DNA of 64,000 bases from Bifidobacterium sp. B4142. Its GTDB lineage: Bacteria; Actinomycetota; Actinomycetes; Actinomycetales; Bifidobacteriaceae. Within the stretch, counting starts at the first letter, position 1. Each line of letters begins with the position of its first letter. This document shows, one piece after another, positions 1 to 9,600 of the stretch. The stretch lies in contig NZ_JAFNMJ010000002.1 of the NCBI RefSeq assembly GCF_026537325.1, forward strand, positions 124,001 through 188,000, in the 5' to 3' direction. The translations under genes were made by a program, and so were the position numbers. The notes beneath the pieces are model-generated. The model worked only from the letters and a program-made list of their open reading frames with translations. It ran no database searches and had not been told where the DNA came from.

Positions 1-215
1 TCGACGTGGCCCTGGGCGTCCACACCTTCATGAAACCTGTCGAAGTCATCGAATATGACCAGGAAGGGCTCAAGCCTATCGCAGCCAAGATCAATGATTT
101 CGCCGTATCCGAGGATCTGCCCGCCCATGGCGAGTGCGTCCTGAGCCGGTTCCTGGAGGATCCCTACGACAAGGCCGACCTGGAAGCCAACGAAGAGAAT
201 GCCGGTCTGCGGTGA
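1..215 (+). CDS. hisD: Histidinol dehydrogenase, C-terminal end (partial)
   Basis: Only the last ~70 residues are inside the window; the frame is open to base 1, so the gene begins upstream. The segment reads VALGVHTFMKPVEVIEYD and INDFAVSEDLPAHGE, the C-terminal signature of histidinol dehydrogenase, which makes the last two NAD-dependent oxidations from L-histidinol to L-histidine. The stop TGA at 213-215 overlaps the GTG start of hisC, so the two are translationally coupled as the head of the his operon seen here. Confidence 0.93.
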   Translation, partial: DVALGVHTFMKPVEVIEYDQEGLKPIAAKINDFAVSEDLPAHGECVLSRFLEDPYDKADLEANEENAGLR

Positions 216-1360
216 GTGCCATACCTGCCGATCTTCCCCTCCGTAGGGACTTGGTAGGGGAGGAGCCCTATGGCGCCCCCCAGCTGGATGTCCCGGTCTG
301 TCTGAATGTGAACGAGAACCCCTACCCCCTGGACCAGGAGGTGGTCGATGCCATCTGCCAGCGTGTGCGCCAGGCGGCCCCCGGTCTCAACCGCTATCCG
401 GACAGGGAGCATGAGGATCTGCGGCGGGCCTTGTCTGCCTATCTGAAGAAGGAGTCAGGGACCTCGCTCCAACCCGAGCAGATCTGGGCGGCCAACGGGT
501 CCAACGAGATCATGCTCCAGCTCTTCCAGGCCTTCGGTGGACCGGGCAGGATCGCCTTGGGCTGCGATCCGACCTACTCCATGTATCCCGAGTACGCCAG
601 AGACACCTTCACAGACTGGGAGCTGGCTCATCGGCAGCCTGATTTCAGCCTGGATATTGAAACGACCATCGAGCGCATCAAGACGCTAGGCCCCGCCATG
701 GTCCTGGTCACCAGCCCCAACAATCCCACGGGGACGCCCCTGCCCATGGATCAGCTGACCAGGCTCCTGGAGGCCTGCTCCAAGGTCCCTGTAGCGGGCG
801 CGGATAAGTCCGCCCAGCCCATCGTGGTCGTGGATGAGGCCTACATCGAGTTCCGAGACCCGGGCACGCCCTCGGCGGTCAGTCTGATCGGGCAGTACGA
901 CCATCTGGCAGTCACCCGGACCATGTCCAAGGCCTTCGCCTTCGCCGGCGCCAGGGTGGGCTACCTGGCAGCATCCAGGGGAATAGTTGACGCGGTCCGC
1001 ATCGTTCGTATGCCCTACCACCTGAGCGCCCTGACCCAGGCTGCGGCCCTGGCTGCCCTGGAGCACACCGACCTCCAGCTGGCTCGGGTGGATCAGCTTC
1101 GCCAGACCCGTCGGGAAACCGCTGAGTGGCTGGCCGGACAGAAGTTCCATGGTCGTCCCTTGACCGTGGTCCCCTCGGCCTCCAACTTTATCCTCTTCGG
1201 TACCTTCCCCGACCGCGATGCCATCTTCGAGGCCATGAAGGATGAAGGCGTGCTGATCCGGGCCGTCGGTCCTCAGGGCTACCTGAGGGTCTGCATGGGC
1301 ACGGACGCGGAGATGGAGCGATTCCGTCAAACCCTGGTCCATGTCCTCAAGCGGTTCTGA
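212..1360 (+). CDS. hisC: Histidinol-phosphate aminotransferase
   Basis: PLP-dependent class I/II aminotransferase that converts imidazole-acetol phosphate and glutamate to histidinol phosphate. The GTG at 212 is chosen as start because it overlaps the hisD stop (GTGA) and gives 382 aa, the family length; an open frame further upstream at 134 lies inside hisD and is not family-like. Visible motifs are LNVNENPYPLD near the N-terminus, SPNNPTGTP, VVDEAYIEF and the Schiff-base context TRTMSKAFAFAGARVGY with the PLP lysine at about residue 240. Cytoplasmic, histidine pathway. Next gene hisB follows after a 98-base gap. Confidence 0.95.
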   Translation: MSAIPADLPLRRDLVGEEPYGAPQLDVPVCLNVNENPYPLDQEVVDAICQRVRQAAPGLNRYPDREHEDLRRALSAYLKKESGTSLQPEQIWAANGSNEIMLQLFQAFGGPGRIALGCDPTYSMYPEYARDTFTDWELAHRQPDFSLDIETTIERIKTLGPAMVLVTSPNNPTGTPLPMDQLTRLLEACSKVPVAGADKSAQPIVVVDEAYIEFRDPGTPSAVSLIGQYDHLAVTRTMSKAFAFAGARVGYLAASRGIVDAVRIVRMPYHLSALTQAAALAALEHTDLQLARVDQLRQTRRETAEWLAGQKFHGRPLTVVPSASNFILFGTFPDRDAIFEAMKDEGVLIRAVGPQGYLRVCMGTDAEMERFRQTLVHVLKRF

Positions 1361-1375
1361 AGGATCAGACCAGCG

Positions 1376-1407
1376 GCACGGCTATGCTGGTGGTCTAGAT
1401 GCCGTGC
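1376..1407 (+). other. Inverted repeat in the hisC-hisB gap
   Basis: GCACGGC at 1376-1382 is repeated as its exact complement GCCGTGC at 1401-1407, with 18 bases between. It sits in the only sizeable gap between his genes in the window. It has no U-tract, so it is not a classical terminator; it could shape mRNA stability or do nothing. Confidence 0.3.
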
Positions 1408-1458
1408 AGGAGCCGCAGTGCGGACTGGAATGCGCGGCAAGAAAGCGGAGGAGCAGCA

Positions 1459-2061
1459 ATGGCAGGCAGAACAGCCACCATCACCCGCCAGACCAGTGAA
1501 TCCAAGGTGAGTCTGAGTCTGGACCTGGATGGCACCGGAGTGACCGACATCGACACCTCAGTTCCCTTCTATGACCATATGATGACGGCCTTGGGCAGGC
1601 ATTCCCTGATTGACCTGACCATCAAGGCCAGCGGGGACACACAGATCGACGTCCACCACACCGTCGAAGATGTGGCCATCGTCTTTGGCGAGGCCCTGGC
1701 CCAAGCTTTGGGGGACAAGCGGGGCATCAAGCGTTTCGCTGACGCCACTGTTCCCCTGGACGAGGCTCTGGCCCGAGCCGTGGTCGACATTTCCGGCAGG
1801 CCCTATGCGGTCTGCGCCGGCGAACCGGAAGGGTTCGAGTACGCCATGATCGGCGGGCACTTCACCGGCTCCCTGGTAAGGCACGTCATGGAGTCCATCG
1901 CCCTGCACGCCGGCATCTGCCTGCACCTGATCCTTTTGTCGGGCAGGGATCCGCACCACATTGCCGAGGCTGAGTTCAAGGCCCTGGCCAGGGCCTTGCG
2001 CTTTGCTGTGGAGCCTGATCCCAGGGTGAAGGGCATCCCCAGCACCAAGGGGTCGCTATGA
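1459..2061 (+). CDS. hisB: Imidazoleglycerol-phosphate dehydratase
   Basis: Manganese-dependent dehydratase converting imidazole glycerol phosphate to imidazole acetol phosphate. The ATG at 1459 follows AGCGGAGGAG and gives 200 aa, the usual monofunctional HisB length; the frame also runs upstream to 1399 but without a better start. The two metal-binding motifs typical of the family are present: [12 protein letters not shown] in the first half and [20 protein letters not shown] near the C-terminus. No phosphatase domain is fused, as expected for an actinobacterium. The last four bases overlap the next gene. Confidence 0.96.
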   Translation: MAGRTATITRQTSESKVSLSLDLDGTGVTDIDTSVPFYDHMMTALGRHSLIDLTIKASGDTQIDVHHTVEDVAIVFGEALAQALGDKRGIKRFADATVPLDEALARAVVDISGRPYAVCAGEPEGFEYAMIGGHFTGSLVRHVMESIALHAGICLHLILLSGRDPHHIAEAEFKALARALRFAVEPDPRVKGIPSTKGSL

Positions 2062-2810
2062 GCGCTGATGAACACGATAACAAGGACGGCAAGGATCAGG
2101 ACCTGCCGGATTCCGGCCATCATCTGAGCGAGGAGGAGGTCGAGCGGGCCCTGGCCAGCTTTGAGGCCGAGTTCAATGAGGGCCAGGATCAAGCGGATCA
2201 ACCTGTTGAACGGTCTGCATCAGGCGTGGATGACGAGGCTGGTTCGGATTCTGCGCCCACTGACGAATCGTCGGTGGAACCAGATGGGACTGATGGTGTT
2301 GCTGCCGATTTCGATCAGGAACTGGAAGGTCTGATCGGCAACCGGGCCAAGGCCGCCGTCATGGTGACCCGTCTGGCTTCGGCAGAGCTTCTGGCGGCCT
2401 TCTGCCAAATCTCCGATATCTCGGCCTGGTGCATTCAGGCCCGTGAGGGTGCCGTGGCCGTCCTGAGAAACCTGGACGGTGACGGACCCGAGGCAGCCAT
2501 CCGCGATCTGACTACCGTCGTATCCGGGCTCAGCGCCATCCTGGCGGTCAACAGGGCCGACAAGCTCGAAGTGACCCTCTGGATCAGCGGACAGTCGGGG
2601 CAGACGCTTGCGCCGCCCATTCTCTTTGCCGCCACCGCCGACTTCGTGGAGGACCTGATGATCGGGACCACTACGGTGGACAGGCTGCGCCAGGATGGGG
2701 CCACCATCTTCGACTCGGGGGAGTACAACCGCGAGAAGGCCATGGGCATCATCGCTTCGCACACCAGGTTCGGGGCCGGAGGATCGACCCGCCAGGGTCG
2801 CGTCGAGTAA
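2058..2810 (+). CDS. Acidic protein of unknown function inside the his operon
   Basis: A 250-aa protein I do not recognise by domain. Its ATG overlaps the hisB stop (ATGA), so it is translationally coupled in the operon, and hisH follows after 31 bases. Residues 1 to ~95 are strongly acidic and rich in D, E, S and Q, very likely disordered. From ~95 on there is a compact mixed helix/strand domain ([19 protein letters not shown], then [18 protein letters not shown]). There is no signal peptide or membrane segment, so it should be cytoplasmic. Conserved proteins of this kind occur at this place in bifidobacterial his operons as far as I recall; a role in histidine synthesis is only inferred from position. 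Confidence 0.75.
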   Translation: MSADEHDNKDGKDQDLPDSGHHLSEEEVERALASFEAEFNEGQDQADQPVERSASGVDDEAGSDSAPTDESSVEPDGTDGVAADFDQELEGLIGNRAKAAVMVTRLASAELLAAFCQISDISAWCIQAREGAVAVLRNLDGDGPEAAIRDLTTVVSGLSAILAVNRADKLEVTLWISGQSGQTLAPPILFAATADFVEDLMIGTTTVDRLRQDGATIFDSGEYNREKAMGIIASHTRFGAGGSTRQGRVE

Positions 2811-2841
2811 TCGTTGAGACCAAAGACCTGCTAGGAGGAAC

Positions 2842-3600
2842 ATGACCAGGATACAGGTGCTTGACTATGGGTTCGGCAATGTCAGATCCATGGTGCATGC
2901 CCTCTCCCAGCTGGGGGTAGATGCCCAAATCAGCGCCGACCAAGACCTGGCCATGAAGGCCGACGGCCTGGTCATTCCCGGCGTGGGGGCTTACGGGGCC
3001 TGCATGGCGGGGTTACGCGCCGTCGGCGGCGATCGGATCATCCTGGACCGCCTGACCCAGGGTCTACCGGTTCTAGGGGTCTGCATAGGTCTTCAGATCA
3101 TGTTCCAGTTCGGGGACGAGGATGGCCGCAGCGAACCCGGAATGGGCCTGATCCCCGGTCGGGTGACCAAGCTGGATGCTGATGTCGTGCCCCATATGGG
3201 CTGGGATCATGTCCAGGCACCTCAGGGAACACAACTGCTGGCGGGGGTTCAGGATCAGCGTTTCTACTTCGTCCACTCCTATGCAGCTATGGCGGTGCAG
3301 GGGGATGACCGGGCCGGCGAGACACAGCACGACCTGGCCCTACGAGTTTCGGCGTTGAATGAACAAAGCGGCAGCCAGCCGGAGTCAGGCAAGACCTCAC
3401 AGGGCGTCACTTTTGGTGAACCGCTGGTTACCTGGGCCACCTATGGGCGCAGCAGGTTCGTGGCTGCCTATGAGTGCGGTCCCTTGAGCGCCACTCAGTT
3501 CCATCCGGAAAAGTCCGGTCAGGCCGGGGCACGGTTGCTGACCAATTGGGTGCGGACCCTTCCCGGGGCTTCCGGACTCCCCTCCGAGAAAGGTGAATGA
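2842..3600 (+). CDS. hisH: Imidazole glycerol phosphate synthase, glutamine amidotransferase subunit
   Basis: Class I glutamine amidotransferase that releases ammonia from glutamine and passes it to HisF to form IGP and AICAR. ATG at 2842 sits behind TAGGAGGAA. The nucleophile is Cys81 in GVCIGLQ, and the partner His221 and Glu223 lie in QFHPEKSG. It is longer (252 aa) than the usual ~200-215 because of a polar insertion around residues 155-190 ([18 protein letters not shown]) that has no motif I can name. HisF is not in the window. The stop overlaps priA by four bases. Confidence 0.94.
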   Translation: MTRIQVLDYGFGNVRSMVHALSQLGVDAQISADQDLAMKADGLVIPGVGAYGACMAGLRAVGGDRIILDRLTQGLPVLGVCIGLQIMFQFGDEDGRSEPGMGLIPGRVTKLDADVVPHMGWDHVQAPQGTQLLAGVQDQRFYFVHSYAAMAVQGDDRAGETQHDLALRVSALNEQSGSQPESGKTSQGVTFGEPLVTWATYGRSRFVAAYECGPLSATQFHPEKSGQAGARLLTNWVRTLPGASGLPSEKGE

Positions 3601-4334
3601 AGATGCTGACGCTGCTACCCGCTGTCGATATCCGCGACGGAAAGGCGGTCCGTCTCAGGCAAGGGGTCTCCGGCTCCGAGAAGGTCTACGGCGAGCCTGC
3701 CGATGCAGCCAAGGCCTGGGTCGACCAGGGTGCCGAGTGGCTCCACCTGGTCGACCTGGATGCGGCTTTCGGTACCGGAGAAAACCGTGACAAGTTGGCC
3801 GCCCTGGTCAACCAGCTGGGCGATCGCGTCAAGGTGGAGCTCAGCGGCGGCATCCGCGACGACGCCAGCTTGAAGGCCGCCCTGGATGCCGGTGCCACCC
3901 GGGTCAACATCGGCACGGCGGCCCTGGAGGATCCGGAGTGGACCAGCCAGGTCCTGGCTCGCTACGGACAGAAAGTCTGCGTGGGTTTGGACGTGCGTGG
4001 ACACACCCTGGCCGCCCGGGGCTGGACCAGACAGGGCGGAGATCTCTTCGAGGCCATGGAACGATTGGACCGGGACGGGTGCAGCCGGTACGTGGTCACC
4101 GACGTGACCTGCGATGGGATGATGACCGGCCCCAACCTGGATCTGCTGGGCCAGGTGGCTGACCGGACTCCGGCCAAGGTGACCGCTTCCGGGGGCATCT
4201 CCAGTCTGGATGACCTGAGTCACATCCTGGACCTGGTCGATCGGGGCGTGGACAGCGCTATTCTGGGCAAGTCCCTTTATGAAGGGGCCTTCACCCTGGA
4301 GCAGGCGCTGGACCTGGTCTCGGGGCATTGTTAA
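3597..4334 (+). CDS. priA: Phosphoribosyl isomerase (HisA/PriA type)
   Basis: TIM-barrel isomerase acting on ProFAR in histidine synthesis. Visible landmarks are [15 protein letters not shown] with the catalytic Asp near residue 11, [16 protein letters not shown] and [20 protein letters not shown] with the second catalytic Asp, then [11 protein letters not shown] for the phosphate. In actinobacteria this protein is often bifunctional (HisA plus TrpF, called PriA), and this sequence is of that type, but the TrpF activity cannot be proven here. ATGA overlap with hisH; a second in-frame ATG lies at 3603. Confidence 0.9.
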   Translation: MKMLTLLPAVDIRDGKAVRLRQGVSGSEKVYGEPADAAKAWVDQGAEWLHLVDLDAAFGTGENRDKLAALVNQLGDRVKVELSGGIRDDASLKAALDAGATRVNIGTAALEDPEWTSQVLARYGQKVCVGLDVRGHTLAARGWTRQGGDLFEAMERLDRDGCSRYVVTDVTCDGMMTGPNLDLLGQVADRTPAKVTASGGISSLDDLSHILDLVDRGVDSAILGKSLYEGAFTLEQALDLVSGHC

Positions 4335-4380
4335 CGCTATAAGCAAGTCTGCGAAATATAGGAATGGGAGCATAAGCTCT

Positions 4381-5718
4381 ATGGATAAACAAGAGGAGTT
4401 CGCGCTGCGCACTGTCGAGGAGCGCGATGTCCGGTTCATTCGCCTCTGGTTCACCGACGTCTTGGGAACCCTGAAGTCGGTGGCCATAGCGCCTACCGAG
4501 CTGGAGGTGGCCTTCGAGGAGGGACTGGGCTTTGACGGCTCGGCCATCGAGGGCATGACCAGGGTCTCCGAGGACGACATGATCGTCAAGCCCGACCCAT
4601 CCACCTTCCAGATACTTCCCTGGAGGGGAGGGCCGCAGGGCACAGCGCGAATCTTCTGCGACGTGCTCACCCCGGACGGCGAGCCCAGCAGCGGGGATCC
4701 CCGGCACGTGCTCAAGCGGGCCTTGGCCAAGGCCAAGGAGAAGGGCTTCATCTTCTACACGCATCCGGAGATTGAGTTCTACCTGTTTGAAAACCAGGAT
4801 GACTGGTCCCAGACCCCGACCCCTATCGACGAGGGCGGCTACTTCGACCACGTGCCCCGCAGCCCGGGGATGGACTTCCGCCGGGCCTGCGTCAACATGC
4901 TGGAGCAGATGGGCATCTCGGTGGAATACTCCCACCACGAAGCCGGACCGGGTCAGAATGAGATCGACCTGCGCTATGCTGACGCCCTGACCACCTCCGA
5001 CAACATCATGACCTTCAGGACCGTAGTCAAGGAGATCTCCCTGGAGCGGGGGATTTACGCCAGCTTCATGCCCAAGCCCTTCACCGACCAGCCGGGCTCG
5101 GGCATGCACACCCATCTGAGCCTGTTCGAGGGCGACGCCAACGCCTTCTACGAGGTGGGCCAGGAGTTCAACATGTCCCAGACGGCCCGGCAGTTTGCAG
5201 CCGGCATCCTGGCCCATGCGGCTGAGATCTGCGCGGTGACCGACCAGTACGTCAACTCATACAAGCGGCTCTGGGGCGGGGCCGAGGCGCCCAGCTACGT
5301 CTGCTGGGGGCACAACAACCGGTCCGCCCTCCTGCGCATACCCCAGTACAAGCCCGGTAAGGGCAACTCGGCCAGGATGGAGTTCCGCGGGCTGGATCCA
5401 GGGGCCAACCCCTACCTGGCATACTCGGTGCTGCTGGCTGCCGGCCTGGACGGGATCGAGCAGAAGATGACCCTGGGCGAGCCCACCAGCGACGACGTCT
5501 GGGAGCTGACCGACGCTGAGCGTCAGGCCTTGGGCATCGAACCCCTGCCTGACAGCCTGGACGCGGCGCTGAAGGTCATGGAGAAGTCGGACTTCGTGGC
5601 CCAGGTGCTGGGCGAGCAGACCTTCGAGTATTTCCTGCGCAACAAGCATCGGGAGTGGGCCGGGTACAGCCGGCAGGTCACCCCCTACGAGCTGGCCTAC
5701 TACCTGCCTAGGCTTTGA
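4381..5718 (+). CDS. glnA: Type I glutamine synthetase
   Basis: ATP-dependent glutamine synthetase, 445 aa from the ATG at 4381. Recognisable parts are FTDVLGTLKSVAI, the latch-like GLGFDGSAIEGM, the metal/ATP regions YTHPEIEFYLF and SGMHTHLSL, NSYKRLWGGAEAPSYV and RMEFRGLDPGANPYLAY. The segment after the last motif (ELTDAERQALGIEPLP) has no tyrosine at the place where adenylylated enzymes carry NLYDLP, so this copy resembles the short, non-adenylylated GSI-alpha/GlnA2 group. It lies 46 bases after priA in the same direction, linking nitrogen assimilation with histidine synthesis, possibly under its own promoter. Confidence 0.93.
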   Translation: MDKQEEFALRTVEERDVRFIRLWFTDVLGTLKSVAIAPTELEVAFEEGLGFDGSAIEGMTRVSEDDMIVKPDPSTFQILPWRGGPQGTARIFCDVLTPDGEPSSGDPRHVLKRALAKAKEKGFIFYTHPEIEFYLFENQDDWSQTPTPIDEGGYFDHVPRSPGMDFRRACVNMLEQMGISVEYSHHEAGPGQNEIDLRYADALTTSDNIMTFRTVVKEISLERGIYASFMPKPFTDQPGSGMHTHLSLFEGDANAFYEVGQEFNMSQTARQFAAGILAHAAEICAVTDQYVNSYKRLWGGAEAPSYVCWGHNNRSALLRIPQYKPGKGNSARMEFRGLDPGANPYLAYSVLLAAGLDGIEQKMTLGEPTSDDVWELTDAERQALGIEPLPDSLDAALKVMEKSDFVAQVLGEQTFEYFLRNKHREWAGYSRQVTPYELAYYLPRL

Positions 5719-5727
5719 AACCGGGGC

Positions 5728-6615
5728 TCACTGGTCCGATCGGCCGAACCAATTGTTGTAGATGATGACGAAGTTGCGGTTGCCGTAGCTGGAGCAGCGG
5801 TCGCCTTCGCCGTCGCCTGCCTGTAGCGCTGCCTCGTTGGGTTGGTAGGGCGTATAGATGTAGAGCAGGGCAGTGGCATCATTTTCGATGTAGACTTTGC
5901 CGCTGCCACAGGATACATCGGGGCTGAAGCGTACATCGTTCAGAGCCTTGGTCTGGTAGGCATACTGGTTCCGATGGGCCTGGTAGTAGCGGAATCGGTG
6001 GGCAGCCCCGTAGACCTGATTGAAGAATCCGGCATAGCGGGTGTCACAGTCTGCATCATCTGGGCAGGAAAGGCCCATGGCCGACCGAAGCTGGACCTGG
6101 GTGGGGGGATGATTGGTGGCCACTAGATGCTGCTCCTTTTCCAGCATGGTCAGGAGGACCTTCTGGCTGATTCCACAGGAGCGGGCGGCCCCGTCGATGA
6201 TCTGAGCCGCGCTCTGTTTCTTGCCGCCCTTGTAGGCATCACATAGACCGTCACCGGGACGGTCGGGAACATCCATCTGCAGGCTGCGCAGGCAGGTGGA
6301 TCCGTTGCATGAGGCCTCGTGTTTGTTTAAAAAGGCCTGGACGTCGTCGGCGTTCATGTCCACGGTGTCATGGAAACGGTGATCGGTGATGATTTTGCCT
6401 GGATTGAAAACGTATTCCTGGGACAGCTCCTCCTGGTGGCGGATGACGCGGCCTACCATCAGCCGGTAGGAGACGAAGCGGACAGCCAGGATGCATAGGG
6501 CGACCACCAGGACTACGGCCATCAGGGCGGCCCCCAAGGTCTGCGCGCGGCGGAGGCTCGTCCCTCCGCGTTTGGTGCCGCCCTTACGTGATCGTCCCGA
6601 TGGTCTTTTGCTCAT
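5728..6615 (-). CDS. Membrane-anchored cell-wall lytic-like protein
   Basis: The ATG at 6615 overlaps the hrpA stop by four bases (ATGA); that start gives 295 aa. The first ~30 residues are basic (SKRPSGRSRKGGTKRGG), followed by one hydrophobic helix (ALMAVVLVVALCILAVRFV), so it is probably anchored with the rest outside. The outer part has six or more cysteines, KVLLTMLEKEQHLV, AMGLSCPDDADC, FFNQVYGAAHRFRYY and a C-terminal YTPYQPNEAAL...CSSYGNRNF block. This pattern occurs in actinobacterial exported proteins that resemble lysozyme/transglycosylase folds, with the Glu of EKEQ as a candidate acid. Enzyme activity is not shown. Confidence 0.75.
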   Translation of the reverse strand: MSKRPSGRSRKGGTKRGGTSLRRAQTLGAALMAVVLVVALCILAVRFVSYRLMVGRVIRHQEELSQEYVFNPGKIITDHRFHDTVDMNADDVQAFLNKHEASCNGSTCLRSLQMDVPDRPGDGLCDAYKGGKKQSAAQIIDGAARSCGISQKVLLTMLEKEQHLVATNHPPTQVQLRSAMGLSCPDDADCDTRYAGFFNQVYGAAHRFRYYQAHRNQYAYQTKALNDVRFSPDVSCGSGKVYIENDATALLYIYTPYQPNEAALQAGDGEGDRCSSYGNRNFVIIYNNWFGRSDQ

Positions 6616-9600
6616 GGCTTTCCTTCCAGCACCTTCCTGATTCGTTGCAGACTGACAGGGATTGCTGTCCCCAACTCCTGGGCCCAGATGGAGACGAAGT
6701 ACTCCTCCATCATCCAACGTCCCCTTCGTGCACGGTCCATGGCCTGGTCTCTTCCGGGACCGGCGGGCAGAGCCTGGGCCGTCTTGGCCGCCTGGCCCAC
6801 CAGATCCTGGGCGGTCTGTGCCTGCCATGCCCATCGTACGTCACGGTCCTTGTCCCTACGGGCCTTGTCCAGGCGCATCAGGTCCGCCTTCAGGTATGTG
6901 CGCAGGCGGGGAAGGGCATAGGGCGGGTCGGCGCCGATGAAGCCCTTGGCCACCAGGCTGGCCGAGTGCTGGCGTATCCACTGCAGGACGGAGAGCAGGG
7001 GCAAATCGGCCGGGCCAGACACGGCCTTGTCCACCTGGGCCGAAGTCTCCAGAATGGCAACCACATCCTTGGCCACCTGATACACAGTGTCCTCGTAGAC
7101 CTGGCTGACGCCGGCCACAGCCTCCTGCAGGGTCTGATCGTCGGTGATGGTCTCGGTGTGGGGGATCAGTCGCTTGACAGCGGCCATCTGCAGGTCTTCG
7201 GCAAGGGCAGAGGTGTCCGGGTAGGGGGCCGAAGCCAATATCAGGGCTTCCCGGCTCAGCCAGCGTGAGGAGATCCGCTGGGCAGGCAGGTGGAGCTTGT
7301 CCAGGGCGACCTGCCAGATCAGTTCCTCGCGCGGTTTGGTGGTGGCGCCGGACTGGTGGAGGAGGTCGGCGCTCTTGACCACCTGGCCCTGTTGGGCGGC
7401 CTTGCTGGCCTGGGAGTCCACCCGTGACCGGGCCGACTGTCGGGCCTGTCCAGCCAGGTTTCGCTGCAGATCGGTCAAGGACTTGGACCGGCCCAGGACC
7501 TTGGGGTGGCCGTGGCGCCGTTTCTCCTCCACCTGGAAGGTGGGCCGCAGGTAGTCGGGCAGTCGTTCCAGCCTGGCCTGGGTGAAGACCTCCGGGTGTA
7601 GCTGGGCTCCGAGAGTATCAATGGCCGCCGCTGTGAAGACCTGCTCGAAGTCCGGCCAGCCCCCGGTGGGGATGGCTCCTGCACCATTTTCGTCTCCGTC
7701 CGCATGCTGGTCTGCCGACCCGTAGGTGGCCTGCTCTGCCGACGCAGGATCGGCACCGGGCAGCAGGGGATAGTGGCCGTCTATCCAGGAGCGGATGGTC
7801 CGGGCGGCGTCAGGGGCGGGAACGAACTGGACCCGGAGGGCCTTGGGCAGGGACTTGATGGTGGCTGTGATCAGGTCGTCCAGGAGGCCGGGCACAGTCC
7901 AGCTGAACTGTCCTGGCGTCAGCTGGTTCAGGCAGTGCAGGGGGATGTGGACTGTGATGCCGTCGTCAGGCTCTCCCGGCTGGTAGCGATAGGTCAGGGG
8001 CAGATCCATGGGCCGGCCGTCGGTGCCCAGGGTGTGCCAGTGGTCGGGGTAGTCTCCGGGTCGATAGGAGGCGGACTGGTCGTTCAGGCGCTCCACCTTG
8101 TCAGGGTCGAAGTCCAACAGGTGCGGGTCCGCATCGTGGTGCTTCCGCCACCAAGAGCCCAGTGCGGCCAGGGAGGTGGCCTCCTGGGGAATGCGTTCCT
8201 GGTAGAAATCGTAAAGGTCCTCTTCGGTGACGGTGCCGGTCACTTGGCGGGTTCGGCTGGTCCGCTCGCCAGCCTCGCTGAGCACCTGCCGGTTGGCCTG
8301 GATGAAGCCGTCATGGGGGAAGCGCTCGCGCACGTCGCCCTGCACTAGGCCCTGGCGTATCAGCATATCCCGAGCCTGGCCCGGGTTGATCCGTGCCCAT
8401 TGGACGGTCCGGTCGCGCACGATGGGCAGACCATAGAGCAGGACCTTGGAGGTCGCCACCGCGGCACCACGGGAGGCCGACCAGTGGGGTTCGGCGTAGG
8501 TGGTTCTGGTCAGGGACTTGGCCAGGGGCTCGGCCCAGGCCGGATCGATGGCCGCGCAGCAGCGAGCCCAGAGCCGGGAGGTCTCCACCAGCTCAGCAGC
8601 CATAATCCAGGGCGGATTGGCCTTGGAGAGTGCAGAACCTGGGAAGATGGCGAAATGTGTGCCGCGCGCACCCTGATAGTCGTTCTTGGCCTGCCGGCGT
8701 GCCCGCTTCATAGCCTTGGCCCGGGCCGCGCCATGCAGGCCGGCGAAATCGGAGGCCTTGGGTTCGTGAACCACCTGCATGCCCATGCTGGAGAGCAGGC
8801 CAGCCAGCATGGAACGGTGGATGCCCTGGTCGTCCCAGGAGCAGACCAGGGCGTGTGCTGCCTGCTGTCCAATAGGCAGGTCCAGCAGGGTCTGGTCCGG
8901 TCCCTTGACAGGTACTGGGGAACCCACTTTCATGTGCAGGCCTCGGCACATCTGGGCCAGCTGCCGGTAGAGGTCATGCCACTGCCGCATGCGCAGGAAG
9001 GCCATGTACTCCTGCTTGCAGGCCTTGCGCAGGGTCCCGTTGGAGGGCTCCTTGTCCTGCGGGAAAAATCGGTTCCAGATGTTCAGGGCCGTCAGGAAGT
9101 CGCTGGAGGGGTCCTCGTAGCGGGCGTGGATCCGGTCGGCCTCCTCGCGCTTCTCCTCCGGGCGCTCGCGAGGGTCCTGCAGGGAGAGGAAGGCCACGAC
9201 CACCAGAACAGCGGCCAGGGTGTCCGGGGTGGCGTCCTGACCGGCCTGCAGGATCATTCTGCCCAGGCGGATGTCGATGGGGATTCTGGCCAGCCGCCGT
9301 CCCAGATTGGTCAGACGGATGAGGCCCTGCTGCCGGGATATGGCCTGCAGCTCGGTCAGTTTGCGTAGACCGTCGCTGACCGCACGGGTGTCGGGCGGAT
9401 CGATGAAGCCGAAGTCGGTGACGTCCTCGGCCGTATGGGCCACACCTACCGAGAGCATGTGCAGGATGACCGACCCCAGGGATGTGCGCAGGATCTCCGG
9501 GTCGGTGAACTTGGGACGGGCGTCGTAGTCGTCCTTGGCATACAGGCGGATGGCGATGCCGTCGGCCACACGTCCGCAGCGGCCTGCACGCTGATCGGCC

